The notes beneath the pieces are model-generated. The model did no database searches. It worked only from the letters and a program-made list of their open reading frames with translations, and was not told the origin of the DNA. The translations under genes were made by a program, and so were the position numbers. Shown piece by piece: positions 27,302 to 37,595 of a stretch of DNA of 64,000 bases. The DNA is from Aureimonas sp. Leaf427 (GTDB taxonomy: Bacteria > Pseudomonadota > Alphaproteobacteria > Rhizobiales > Rhizobiaceae). Every line of letters starts with the position of its first letter. Position 1 is the first letter of the stretch. The stretch lies in NCBI RefSeq assembly GCF_001425485.1, contig NZ_LMQW01000034.1:124001-188000 (forward strand), in the 5' to 3' direction.

Positions 27302-30300
27302 TCAGGCGTCGAAGCGTCCCGAGGCATGGGCGAGCATCGTGTAGACCTTGCCCGTGTCGGAGCTGAGATAGGTCCGCGTCATCTGGTTCTCCGGGTCCTT
27401 GCGCGCGATGTCGGCCAGCAGGGTCTCGAAGTCCGCGATGTAGCGGTCCACCGCCGAACGGAACTCGCCGTCGCGCTGATACTTGCGGCGGATCTCGTCG
27501 AAGGTCTGCTGCCCCTTCATCGTGTAGAGGCGGCGCGTGAAGACGTTGCGCTCGCCGCGCCGGTAGCGCTCCCAGAGATCGACGGACGCGTTGTGGTCGA
27601 TGGCGCGCGCGATGTCGACGGAGAGCGAGTTCAGCGACTCCACCACATGCTCGGGCGTGCGGGCCGCCCGGGCTTCCTCGGTCGGCGCCGGCGCGGGGGC
27701 AGAGGCCTCCGGCTGACGCGCATCCGCCTCGTCCTCGTCGCGCGAGGCGCGGCGCAGAAGATCGGAGACCCAGCCGCCGCTTCGACCGGTGCGGTCGTCG
27801 CCGGAGGACTGAACCGGCGGCAGGGCCGGGGCCGGCGCCTGCTGCTGCATCGGCGGCGTATAGGCCGGAGCCGGCGGGGCCGGCGGAGCCTGCACGGGGC
27901 GCGGTGCCGCCGCAGCCTGGGGAGCGGCCTCTTCGAGATCGAGCGAGCCGCGCAGATCCCGCGCCAGGTTGCCGTCGGACGCCGCGAAGGAGGCGGTCGC
28001 CCGCTGCGGCTGTGCGACCGACGCCTCCCGGGCGAGCGGTGCCTCGGACACGGCTGACGCCGCACGCTCGGCCGACGCCTTCGGCGCCGAAGCCCGCGTC
28101 TCGCCGCGAGGCGAGCCCTCGGCGGCCGGACGGCGGCCGCCGATATCGAAGGCGCGGCCCGACTGGTTCACGATCTCGCTGAGATCGCGAAGCGCCCGGA
28201 TCTGATCGGACACGGCGCGGCGCATGGCCTCGGTCGAGTCGCGCGTCTCCTCCGGCAGCTCGGACACGCCGCGACGGATTTCCTCGCGGGTGGAGGAGAG
28301 CTCCAGCCGGATGTCGGCCGCCGTCTTGCGCATGTCCTCGGTCGCCCCGGCAAAGCGCCGGGTGGCGTCCTCCACCGCGGCCTGCACGGTGTTGCGGATG
28401 TCGGCTGCGAGCGTGCGAGACCGCGCCTGGGCATCCTCGATCCGCTTGCCGGCATCGTCGAGCGAGCCGCCGACTTCGGCCGTGAGGCGCGTGGAGAGAA
28501 GCTGCGAGCGCTGCTCGGTGCGCTCGAAGAGACCGTCGACGACCTCCTCGAAAGACCGCATGAGCGCGCCGATCTCCTCCGAGCGCTGCACGAGCCCGGT
28601 GGAAAGCTCCTCCAGGCTGCTCCGGCGCTCGTCGAGCGTCGTGTGCAGGTTGCTCTGCGCCGCGTCGATCAGCGTCACGGCTTCGCTCAGCGTCGTGCCG
28701 TGCTCGCCGAACCGATCGGCGATCGTCGCGATGCGCGAGAAGGCGCTGGACGAGACCTGATCCAGCTTGCCGATATTGCCCTCGAGAAGGCGCGTCGACT
28801 GGTCGATCCGATCGGCGGCGCGGTCTGCGCCTTCGGTGAACCGGCCGCTGGATTCCTTCAGCGAGGCGTCGATGAAGACGAGGTTTCCGGCCGCTTCCTC
28901 GACGAGGGTGCGCAGGTCGCCATTCGTCTGCGAGAGCCGCGAGACGAGCCCGTCCACGTCGCGGGAGAGCTGGTCCCGCATCTCGGAAACGGCCGCGACC
29001 GTGCCGGACGCCTTTTCGTCCAGCGTCGAGAGGATCTGCTCGGAGGACTGAACGAGAGACTGGACGGTCTCCTCGGCCCGCCGCCCGAGGGCGGCGACGA
29101 TGGCCGAGTTCTCCGTGCGCAGCCGCTCGGCGGCATCGCGGGAGGCGTCGGCGATCAGCTTCACGACCGCCGAGCCGTTCTCGCCGAGGGTCTGGATGAT
29201 CGGCCGCGCCTCGTCGTCGAGAAGGCGGGCGAATTCCGCGCCGTGCCCCGACAGCATCTCGCTGATCGAGCGCGTGCGCTCGTCGAGATCGGCCGAGAGC
29301 GACTGGCCGCGAGCCGCGATCTCGCGCTCGGAGACGCCGACACGCTCGGCAAGCTCCTCGCTGAAGGCGCTGGCGCTCTCGATGAGCTGGTCGCGGGCGC
29401 GGTCCGCCTCGATGCGGATCGCATCGGTGGCGCCGACGAGCTGGGACGCGACTTCCGCGCTCTGCGAGAGGATCGCCTCGCGAGCCGCGTCGGCATCGTG
29501 GCGGAGCCGGCTGGACGCCGTCGCGATATCGTCGCGGATGCGCTCGGCGGCGGAGCCGACCTCGTTGCGCAAGGTCTCGGAGATGCCCCCGAGTTCGCCC
29601 CGGATGGCGCCCGTCGCCGCGTCGATCTCGCCGCGGATGTTGGCGGAGGAACTGCCGAGAGCTTCCGTGACCTCGCCGGAGAGACGGCCGAGCTCTTCGG
29701 TGAAGCGCAGGGCGCGCTCGTCGAGCGAGCCTGCCGCGCGCTCCGTTTCGGCACGGATCGCGTAGGACGCGCTGCCCAGCCGCGAGGCGAAGGCGTCGGT
29801 GCTGTCGGCAAGGGCCGAGCGTGCCTCGTCGGTGCGCTCGCGAAGCGAGGCTGTGGCGAGGGCCACGCTGTCGGTGAGGGCGACCGCGTCCTCGCGGACC
29901 CGCTCGCGGGAGCGATGGCCCGCCTCGATCAGAAGGCCGGAGGCCTCCGCGATCTTGCCGGCGAGGCCTTCCACCTCGACGTTCAGCTGGCGGCGCGCGA
30001 AGCTGGCGCGGTCGCCGAGCGTCTCGGCCGCATGGGCGACCTCGGCGGCGATGCCGTCGGCATTCGTGCGGACATCCTCGCGGGTGCGCTCGCCGATCTC
30101 GGCGAGGAGGCGCGAGGCCTCCGCGATGCGCTCGGCCAAGCCGGCCGCCTCGTTGGCCAGATGGTCGCGGGCCGTTCCCGTGCTCGCACCGATGGCCTCG
30201 ACCGCCTGGGCGATCTCGGAGGAGAGAAGGGCCGCGTCGCCGCGAACCTGCTCGCGCGAGCGCTTGCCGGAGGACGTGAGGAGATAGGCGGCTTCCTCGA

Positions 30301-33300
30301 TCCGCTCGGCCAGACGTCCGGCTTCGGTGCCGAGGTCGTCGCGCACCGTCGTGCCGCGTTCGCCGATCGTCTCGGCGGCGCGTGCGATCTCGACGGCCAG
30401 AAGCGAGGCCTGTTCGCCGACCTTCTCGCGGGAGAGTTCGCCGGACGATGCGAGAAGCTGGGCCGCTTCCTCGATCTTCTCGGCGAGGCGGCCGGTTTCG
30501 GAGCCGAGATCGCCTCGCAGCGTCTCGCCGCGTTCGCCGATGATCTCGACGGCGCGCTGGACCTCGGCGGCGACGAGCGCCACCTCGGCACGAACCTCGT
30601 CCCGCGTCTTCTCACCCGAGGAGAGGATGAGGCTCGACGTCTCCTCCAGCCGGTCGGCGAAGCGACCCGCCTCGTCTCCGATCTGGCCGCGGGCGGTGTT
30701 GCCGCGTTCCGCGATCGTCTCGGCGGCGCGGGCGATCTCGGCGGTGAGGAGGGAGACCTCGCGGCGCACGTCCTCCCGCGTCATCTCGCCCGAGGAGGAG
30801 ATGAGGCCATTGGCCTCTTCGATACGCTCGGCAAGGCGCAGAGCCTCGCTCGTGAACTCTTCGCGGGCCGCGCCGCTGCCGGCCGCGATCGCTTCGATGG
30901 CGCGCGTGATCTCCCCGGAGAGAAGAGCCGCATCCTGGCGGACCTGTTCGCGCGACCGGTCGCCGGACGCGATGAGAAGCGCGTTGGCCTCCTCGATGCG
31001 CTCGGCGAGGAGGGTGCCTTCGACCGCGATTTCCTCGCGGGCCCGGCCGCTGCGCTCGCCGAGGGACTCGACGGCGCGGCTGATCTCGCCGAGCAGCATG
31101 GCCGCGTTTTCGCGAAGCTGGTCGCGGGAGCGGTCGCCGGCGCTGGCGATGACGCCGGAAATGCCGTCCATGCTTTCCGCGACGCGGCTTGCCTCGATCC
31201 CGATCTCGGTGCGGACCAGTCCGCCACGTTCGGCGATGGCCTCCACGGCCCGCTCGATCTCGGTGCGGATGAGATCGGCGTCCTCACGGACCTGCTCGCG
31301 GCTGCGCTCGCTCGACTGCGACAGGATGCCGGCCGCCTCGACGATCTGCTCGGCGATGCGGTCGGCCTCGCGGCCGATGTCCTGGCGGGCGGTGCCGCTG
31401 CGCTCGCCGATCGTCTGGATCGCGCGGGCGATCTCCTCGGAGATGAGGATCGCATCCTCGCGGACCTGATCGCGCGTCCGCTCGCCGGTCGCCGCGAAGA
31501 GCGTCGAGGCCTCCGCGATATGGGCGGCGAGACGCTCGGTCTCGCTGCCGATCTGACGGCGGGCGGCATCCGCCTTTTCGCCGATCGTGCCGGCGGCCGT
31601 TTCCACATGCGAGGCAAGGGAGGCGGCTTCCTGCCGCAGCTGCTCGCGGGACAGATCGACCTTCTCGCGCAGGCGCTCGTCGACCGTTCCCAGCTCGACG
31701 GCCAGGATCTCGGCCTGACGGCCGATCTCGGCGGCAACGGAGTCGGTGCGCTGGCTGAGGGCGCCGATCGCCTCCATGACCTCGGCGGAGATCAGGCTGG
31801 CGCTCTCGCGGAAACGCTGGTGCGAGCTGGCGCCGACTTCCGTCAGATGCAGCGTCGCGCCGTCCAGCTGGCTGGCGAGGGCTTCGATCTGCGAGCCGAT
31901 CTCGATCCGGGCAAGGCCCGCGCGCTCGCCAATGGCTTCGGCCGCGTTCGCCACTTCCGCGGCGACGGCATCGGCCTCTTCGCGCAGACGAAGGCGGGAG
32001 ACGTCGCCGGCTTCGCGCAGGCGCTCGCCGATCGTCGACAGGGTGCCGGCCAGGGTCTCGGCCTCGCGGGCCACGTCCTCGCGCACGCCTTCGGTGCGTT
32101 CGCGCAGAAGCTCGACCACGCCGAGGACTTCCGCCGACATGTCCGACGCGCCCTCGCGGAACCGCTCGCGGGAGACCTCGCCCGCTTCGCGCAGGCGATC
32201 ATGCGCCAGCGCGAATTCGGCGGCGAGAGCCTCGGCCTGCGCGCCGATCTCGCGGCGGGCTTCCTCGGCATCGCCACGCAGACGGTCGGTCATGTCGCCG
32301 AGACCGCCGGTGAGGTTGACTGCGACATCTGCCAGGCGCTCGCGCGCCGCCTCGGCCTCGCTCCGCATGACGAGCGCGGCATCGCCGATCTTGGTGACGA
32401 AGAGTTCGCTGTCGCCCGAGAGCTGCTCGCGCGTCTGGCTGGCCTCGCGGCGCATGGAAGCCGCGACGTCGGCGATCTGGACCGCGAGCGCCTCGGCCTC
32501 GCCGGACAGATGCTGGCGCGACTCCTCGGAGATGAGGCGGATGGCCGCCGCCGCGCTGCCGATCGTCTCGGCGATGCGCGCGCTCTCGGCGCTGATCTCG
32601 CCGCGCACACCGTCGGCCTTGAAGGACACGTCCTCGGCGACGCCGGAGAGGCGCTCGGCCAGACGATCCGCCTCGGCGGACAGGCGCAGGCGAAGCTCTT
32701 CGCCCGACGAGATGAAGATCTGCTCGATGCCGGAGACGTCCGACCCGATCTTGCCGACCTCGTTTTCGAGCGCCTTGCGGGCGTTCTCGGCCTCGATCGT
32801 CATGGATGCGGTGGCGGTCGTGATCGCCGTGCGCAGCGTCTCGGCGACGAGGCTCGCGCGGTTGGAGAGCGTGCGCTCGACATTGCCGAGACCCCGCTCC
32901 AGCGCGGCCGAGATCGCCTCGGTGCGCTGGTCGAGCGCGCCGGTGAGAGTCGCGCCGCCGGAGTCGAGCGCGGTAACGAACTCGTCGCGGCGGTTTTCGA
33001 GCGCGCGGCTGACGTCGCCGACGCTCTGCTCGATCGCGCGGCGAACGTCGTCGCTGCGATCGCCGAGCGTAGCGGCCGCCGCCTGCGCCACGTCGTCGAG
33101 GAGATCGACGAAGCCCTGGCGGCGCTCGTCGAGGACGAGGGCGAAGCGCTGGTCGACGCCGCCGAGAAGGCTAACGATCTCTTCCGTGCGGCCGGTGAGC
33201 GCGGTGTCGATGAGGTCGCGGCCGCGGTCGATCTCGGCGGCGAGGCGCTGCGTGCGCTCGTCGATTCCGCCGAGGAAGGAAGCGGAGGTGTCGGTGCCGT

Positions 33301-36286
33301 CGACGATGCCGCGGATGGATTCCACCCGCTCGTCGAGCCCGCCGAGCAGCGTCGTCTGCGCGGTCTCGATGAGGTCGCGCAGATTGGCCGAGCGGGCGTC
33401 GAGACCCTCGCGCAGCGAGGCGCCGCCCTGGTCGAGATCCTGGATCAGCGAGAGTCTCGTGCCTTCGACGGTGTCGCGCAGGCCGCCGATGCGCTCGGCG
33501 AGATCGGAGGTGACGCGGTCCGCCGCGGTGGCGAAGGCGCCGGTGATGGCGCCCACGCGCTCGTCGAGCGCCGAGACGAGGTCGCCCTGCGTCTCGTGGC
33601 CGAGGCGGCGCAGGACTTCCGTGCGCTCGCCGAGAAGGTTGCGAAGCTCGCCGTTGCGCTCGTCGAGCGCGCCGACCACGTCGGCCTGCGTGCGGCGAAG
33701 AAGCTCGTCCGCCACGGCGAGGCGCTCGGCAAGGCCGGCATCGAGGGTGCCGGCGCGCTCGGAGAGTTCGGAGAGGAGACGCTCGGAACGGCTGTCGATC
33801 GAGCCGATGAGGCTCTGCCCGCGCGTGTCGACGCCGACCGCGATGCGGTCCTCGACATCGGCGAGAAGACGCTGGATGCGCTCGACATTGTCCTCGATCG
33901 TGGTGGTGATCGCGGTGCCGCGCTCGTCCAGGCTGCCGACGAGATTGTGCTGGGCGAAGGCGAGCGTCGCTTCCAGATCCTCGGTGCGGCCGGAGACGGC
34001 GGTCTCGATGCCTGCGATGCGCTCTTCGATCACGCGCTCGAAGCCGCGCGTCGTCTCGTCGAGGGCGGCGCGGACATTGCCGAGACGATCGTCGAGAAGG
34101 GCGCGCATCCGGGTCGAATGGCCGCCGAGCGTGTTGTCGGCGAGGGCGAGCGCGTCGCTGGTCTGCACGGCGAGCGTGCGATGGCCTTCCGTGAAGGCCT
34201 CGCCAATCTCGCGGCTGCGCTCGGACATGGTGCGGGCGAACTCGGTGGAGCGCTGCTGCAGCGCCTCGGCGATGCGGTCGCTGGACTCGATGATGGCGTT
34301 GGAGCGCTCGTCGAGGGCGGAGACGAGCGCGCCGCCGCGCTCCGAAAGCGTGATCTGGAGCGTCTCGAGGCGCTGGTCGAAGCCGCCGATCGCCTCGCCA
34401 GACTTCTCCGACAGGAGGAGCGCGGTGCGCTCGACCCGGCCGTCGAGGGCCTCGATGAAGGTGCGGCCGTCGGCTTCCAACTGGTCGCGGCGGGTCTCGA
34501 AGATCGCGGCGACGGTCTCGCCCGAGGTCTGGAGGCGCTGATCGATCTCGTCGCTCATGGCCGAGAGACGGGCGACGAGGTCGTCCGATCCCGTGCGGAT
34601 GGCGCTCGAGCGCTCGTCGAAGAGGCGCGAGACCTCGTCGCCGGCGCTCGTCAGCCGCAGCGTCGCGGCGTCGGCCGTCTCGCCGAAGCGCGCGATGAAG
34701 CTCTGGCCCGTCTCCGACAGGCGCTGATCGGCGAGACGGCCCTGGGTTTCGAAGAGCGAGACGACCTCTTCGAGGCGCGCCCCGTACTGACGCGACAGTT
34801 CGTCGCCGCGCTCGCGCATCATCGTGTCGAAGCGCGTCGAGGCCGCCTCGATCCGCTCCAGGATTTCAGCAGCCGTGCCGTCCACGTCGCCGACGAGGCG
34901 CTGGTGCGAGCCGACGACGGCGGAGCGCAGCTTCTCGGCATGGTTCAGCATGGCCTCGCGCTCGGAGCCCAGATCCTGAACGAGCGCGCGGATGCGCACT
35001 TCGTTGTCGGCATAGGAGCGCTCGAGCGAGATCACCTCCGACTGAACGAGGGATTCCAGCTCGGACGTGCGGGCCAGCGCCCGCTCGACGCCTTCGCCGA
35101 GCGCCGCGACCTCGCGGCGGATCGCCTGACCGACGCTCATGACTCGCTCGGTCGCCATGGTCTCCGGCTCGGCGAGGCGCAGGGCGACCTCGGCCATGGA
35201 GCGGCTCATCAGCTTCAGTTCCTGGCTGCGGCGAACCATGACCGCGAAGGCGAAGATGAGAAGAACGGGAACGACGGCCGCGGCGGCGACGAGGAAGAAG
35301 CCGGCGGAGGCGGCGAGGTTCGAGGCGTCGGTCGGAACGTTGAAGAGCTCGGAGCCGTAGATGCCGCTGCCGACATAGAGCGTGGCGACGACCCAGAAGG
35401 CGGAGACGGCGAGCGCGATATAAAGCGGGGCGCGCGATGCCTTGCGCTCCATGATGCCCTTCGCCATCACGGCGAAGCGGCGCTCCTCGTCATTGGCCGG
35501 CTGACGCGGCGTCGTCCGCTCCTCTCGCGCCGTGCGGGCTTCGGTCTCGCGGATCGGGGGCGTGACGGGCTCGGGCTGGCGCTCGGCCTTGGCGTCCTGC
35601 TCGGGAACGACGGCGGCGCGGAGGGCCGGGCGGGCGATGCTCGGGGCTTCCGAGGTCGCGGACGGCGTCGAGGTGGTGCCTGCGACGGCGGCGGCGGCCG
35701 AAACCGCGCCGGCCATGCCGGATAGATCGACGGTGCCGACGCTCGGGCCTTCCGTGCCCGTGGCCGAAAGCCTGACGGGCTCGCTCTCCTCGATCTCCAC
35801 CGTGGTCAAAGGAGTTTCCGCGTCGGCCGTGTCGTCCGCGGCCATTTCGGCGGCGAGACCGGCTTCCATGTCGGCTTCGAACGTCGCCTCGTTGAAATTG
35901 TCGTAGGTCGCGGTCGCCTCGCCGGAGACCGACGCATCGGACTCGCTGCGGAACGTGTCGGTGGCTTCCAGCACCGTGCGTTCGAACTCTTCGAGGGCGA
36001 ACTCGATGTCCACGCGATCGGCCGAGAGCGTCTCCGTCTCGATGTGGCCGCCGGCCGTGCCGGCGGACTGCAGGCCGGACGGCTCCAGCTCCGCGCCAGC
36101 GACAGGCTCGATACCGGACGCATCGACCTCGACTTCGAGGTCGTTCGGCGCGGCCGCTTTCGCGCCCTCCGCCGGAGGCGTCGAGCCGACAGCCGGATCG
36201 CCGAAATCGAAGTCGGCGTTCAACGCCGCTTCCAGCTCGCTCAGAGCCTCGTCGGTCAGCGGGTCGGTTGGTTTGATGTTCGCCAT
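27302..36286 (-). CDS. gpr: Giant membrane-anchored coiled-coil protein, growth pole ring (GPR/RgsE) type
   Basis: The protein has 2,994 residues. Residues 1-280 form an acidic, low-complexity cytoplasmic region. Two membrane helices lie at about 286-308 and 325-352. A vast Ala/Glu/Arg/Ser-rich helical region runs to about 2,690. First come irregular LDER-type repeats (about 400-1,050), then 14 exact 58-residue tandem units (1,339-2,150), then further helices. A Pro/Ala linker and a conserved-looking C-terminal domain of about 115 residues (EHVVESLNSLSVDIARAID ... WERYRRGERNVFTRRLY) end the chain. In Agrobacterium a similar apolipoprotein-like protein forms a ring at the growing pole and is needed for polar growth; S. 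meliloti calls it RgsE. From memory that one is near 2,100 residues, so this is longer. The ATG at 36286 is preferred over a GTG at 36304. Confidence 0.82.
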   Translation of the reverse strand: MANIKPTDPLTDEALSELEAALNADFDFGDPAVGSTPPAEGAKAAAPNDLEVEVDASGIEPVAGAELEPSGLQSAGTAGGHIETETLSADRVDIEFALEEFERTVLEATDTFRSESDASVSGEATATYDNFNEATFEADMEAGLAAEMAADDTADAETPLTTVEIEESEPVRLSATGTEGPSVGTVDLSGMAGAVSAAAAVAGTTSTPSATSEAPSIARPALRAAVVPEQDAKAERQPEPVTPPIRETEARTAREERTTPRQPANDEERRFAVMAKGIMERKASRAPLYIALAVSAFWVVATLYVGSGIYGSELFNVPTDASNLAASAGFFLVAAAAVVPVLLIFAFAVMVRRSQELKLMSRSMAEVALRLAEPETMATERVMSVGQAIRREVAALGEGVERALARTSELESLVQSEVISLERSYADNEVRIRALVQDLGSEREAMLNHAEKLRSAVVGSHQRLVGDVDGTAAEILERIEAASTRFDTMMRERGDELSRQYGARLEEVVSLFETQGRLADQRLSETGQSFIARFGETADAATLRLTSAGDEVSRLFDERSSAIRTGSDDLVARLSAMSDEIDQRLQTSGETVAAIFETRRDQLEADGRTFIEALDGRVERTALLLSEKSGEAIGGFDQRLETLQITLSERGGALVSALDERSNAIIESSDRIAEALQQRSTEFARTMSERSREIGEAFTEGHRTLAVQTSDALALADNTLGGHSTRMRALLDDRLGNVRAALDETTRGFERVIEERIAGIETAVSGRTEDLEATLAFAQHNLVGSLDERGTAITTTIEDNVERIQRLLADVEDRIAVGVDTRGQSLIGSIDSRSERLLSELSERAGTLDAGLAERLAVADELLRRTQADVVGALDERNGELRNLLGERTEVLRRLGHETQGDLVSALDERVGAITGAFATAADRVTSDLAERIGGLRDTVEGTRLSLIQDLDQGGASLREGLDARSANLRDLIETAQTTLLGGLDERVESIRGIVDGTDTSASFLGGIDERTQRLAAEIDRGRDLIDTALTGRTEEIVSLLGGVDQRFALVLDERRQGFVDLLDDVAQAAAATLGDRSDDVRRAIEQSVGDVSRALENRRDEFVTALDSGGATLTGALDQRTEAISAALERGLGNVERTLSNRASLVAETLRTAITTATASMTIEAENARKALENEVGKIGSDVSGIEQIFISSGEELRLRLSAEADRLAERLSGVAEDVSFKADGVRGEISAESARIAETIGSAAAAIRLISEESRQHLSGEAEALAVQIADVAASMRREASQTREQLSGDSELFVTKIGDAALVMRSEAEAARERLADVAVNLTGGLGDMTDRLRGDAEEARREIGAQAEALAAEFALAHDRLREAGEVSRERFREGASDMSAEVLGVVELLRERTEGVREDVAREAETLAGTLSTIGERLREAGDVSRLRLREEADAVAAEVANAAEAIGERAGLARIEIGSQIEALASQLDGATLHLTEVGASSHQRFRESASLISAEVMEAIGALSQRTDSVAAEIGRQAEILAVELGTVDERLREKVDLSREQLRQEAASLASHVETAAGTIGEKADAARRQIGSETERLAAHIAEASTLFAATGERTRDQVREDAILISEEIARAIQTIGERSGTARQDIGREADRIAEQIVEAAGILSQSSERSREQVREDADLIRTEIERAVEAIAERGGLVRTEIGIEASRVAESMDGISGVIASAGDRSRDQLRENAAMLLGEISRAVESLGERSGRAREEIAVEGTLLAERIEEANALLIASGDRSREQVRQDAALLSGEITRAIEAIAAGSGAAREEFTSEALRLAERIEEANGLISSSGEMTREDVRREVSLLTAEIARAAETIAERGNTARGQIGDEAGRFADRLEETSSLILSSGEKTRDEVRAEVALVAAEVQRAVEIIGERGETLRGDLGSETGRLAEKIEEAAQLLASSGELSREKVGEQASLLAVEIARAAETIGERGTTVRDDLGTEAGRLAERIEEAAYLLTSSGKRSREQVRGDAALLSSEIAQAVEAIGASTGTARDHLANEAAGLAERIAEASRLLAEIGERTREDVRTNADGIAAEVAHAAETLGDRASFARRQLNVEVEGLAGKIAEASGLLIEAGHRSRERVREDAVALTDSVALATASLRERTDEARSALADSTDAFASRLGSASYAIRAETERAAGSLDERALRFTEELGRLSGEVTEALGSSSANIRGEIDAATGAIRGELGGISETLRNEVGSAAERIRDDIATASSRLRHDADAAREAILSQSAEVASQLVGATDAIRIEADRARDQLIESASAFSEELAERVGVSEREIAARGQSLSADLDERTRSISEMLSGHGAEFARLLDDEARPIIQTLGENGSAVVKLIADASRDAAERLRTENSAIVAALGRRAEETVQSLVQSSEQILSTLDEKASGTVAAVSEMRDQLSRDVDGLVSRLSQTNGDLRTLVEEAAGNLVFIDASLKESSGRFTEGADRAADRIDQSTRLLEGNIGKLDQVSSSAFSRIATIADRFGEHGTTLSEAVTLIDAAQSNLHTTLDERRSSLEELSTGLVQRSEEIGALMRSFEEVVDGLFERTEQRSQLLSTRLTAEVGGSLDDAGKRIEDAQARSRTLAADIRNTVQAAVEDATRRFAGATEDMRKTAADIRLELSSTREEIRRGVSELPEETRDSTEAMRRAVSDQIRALRDLSEIVNQSGRAFDIGGRRPAAEGSPRGETRASAPKASAERAASAVSEAPLAREASVAQPQRATASFAASDGNLARDLRGSLDLEEAAPQAAAAPRPVQAPPAPPAPAYTPPMQQQAPAPALPPVQSSGDDRTGRSGGWVSDLLRRASRDEDEADARQPEASAPAPAPTEEARAARTPEHVVESLNSLSVDIARAIDHNASVDLWERYRRGERNVFTRRLYTMKGQQTFDEIRRKYQRDGEFRSAVDRYIADFETLLADIARKDPENQMTRTYLSSDTGKVYTMLAHASGRFDA
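29837..32272 (-). repeat. Fourteen tandem 174-bp (58-residue) coding repeats
   Basis: Residues 1,339-2,150 of the GPR-like protein divide into 14 consecutive units of exactly 58 residues with no insertion or deletion. Key positions: R1, often R6, I/L9-G10, E12, L16-A17, E22-A23, G31, S/T34-R35, V/L38-R39, E48-I/V49, A52, and I/L56-G57-E58. Units differ in sequence (best conserved: RLAERIEEA and SREQVREDA), so the array is old rather than a recent slippage. Confidence 0.92.
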
Positions 36287-36734
36287 GGTACCGTCGCGCC
36301 TCACAACTCGTTACTCTGCACCGAACCGCGTCGCCGCTCCGGCCGAGCCGGGCAATGATCGCGATCCTGTCCGCCGCCGATGGAAGAACGGCGGGTGCGA
36401 AAGAGAGCTTCGCCTTCTCTCATCGTAGGTACGGCGCCTCACGAAATAAACCTTGAATCCCCTCGATCCTTACAAGTTTAAACATAAGGTTAACGCGAAA
36501 CGCCTCCTGCGAGCCGCATTCCAGCCGGTCAGGCCTAAAATGGCCTCTCTGGAATCGCTAAAATGCGGGTTCTCCACGGATTCATGTCTCGTTCACCGTG
36601 CCGACGAGAGAATCAGCTGGCTTAACTCCGCCGTGAGAGCCGGCAGGGCAGGCTGCTTCTCGCACGCTCCGTTTCGGCCGTGCTGACGATCGGCCTTTCG
36701 CGTCATGCGGCGGGCCGCAAGCTGAAAGGCGATC
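36287..36734. other. Divergent promoter region between gpr and the Hpt gene
   Basis: About 450 bases hold the promoters of both genes. The stretch 36434-36500 is notably AT-richer than its surroundings and contains TTAA-type motifs. No gene is seen. Confidence 0.55.
36478..36494. promoter_or_regulatory. CtrA-like site upstream of gpr (weak)
   Basis: TTAA, eight bases, then TTAAC. The CtrA consensus is TTAA-N7-TTAAC, so the spacing is one base too long. It lies about 190 bases upstream of the gpr start. Confidence 0.3.
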
Positions 36735-37127
36735 ATGGCACGAACGTCCAGCCTCCGGCGCGAGCCGGCCTTCTCCTCCGACGTCGCGGTCTGCTCCTCG
36801 CATGGACGGCCGGTCGATCTCGTTCATCTGTCCCACCAGACGATGGGCGATACGGGCCTGGAGCGCGAGATCCTCGGCCTGCTCGCCCGCCAGATATCCA
36901 CCTTCGCCGGCCGCCTGGACAGCGCGACTCCGACGGAGCGGGGGCGCGTCGCCCACGCGCTGAAGGGCGCGGCGCTGAATGTCGGAGCCTTCCTACTGGC
37001 CCGGAGCGCCGAGTCCCTGGAACACGCGCCGGCCTGTCCGGACGCGCTGGCGGGCTTCGAGCGGGACCTCGCCGTCACCGGCGCGTTCATCGCCGATATC
37101 CTGCGCGACCCGTCGACGGCCCATTGA
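36735..37127 (+). CDS. Hpt domain phosphotransfer protein
   Basis: This 130-residue protein has a helical Hpt domain with phospho-acceptor H74 in the motif AHALKGAALNVGA and the following LARSAESLE helix. Hpt proteins relay phosphate between receiver domains of hybrid kinases and response regulators. The N-terminal 30 residues are unlike the family. AAAGG precedes the ATG by five bases. It could partner either hybrid kinase in the window, though CckA normally uses ChpT, so the partner is unknown. It is divergent from gpr. Confidence 0.85.
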   Translation: MARTSSLRREPAFSSDVAVCSSHGRPVDLVHLSHQTMGDTGLEREILGLLARQISTFAGRLDSATPTERGRVAHALKGAALNVGAFLLARSAESLEHAPACPDALAGFERDLAVTGAFIADILRDPSTAH

Positions 37128-37576
<449 letters not shown>

Positions 37577-37595
37577 CTGCGAGCCCGCGACATCT

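Noticed and set aside
26812-27366. A 184-codon frame in the gene-poor spacer before the giant gene
   Set aside because: It has Ser/Arg/Cys-rich composition, no ribosome binding site and no similarity to known patterns, and it runs into the terminator and the gene on the other strand.
28643-35725. An uninterrupted 7-kb open frame on the plus strand opposite the giant coiled-coil gene, plus another of 931 codons in a second frame
   Set aside because: The Ala/Glu/Arg/Ser/Leu-rich codon use of the real gene leaves few stop trinucleotides on the other strand. The translated product is arginine/aspartate-rich without any domain, membrane segment or credible start.
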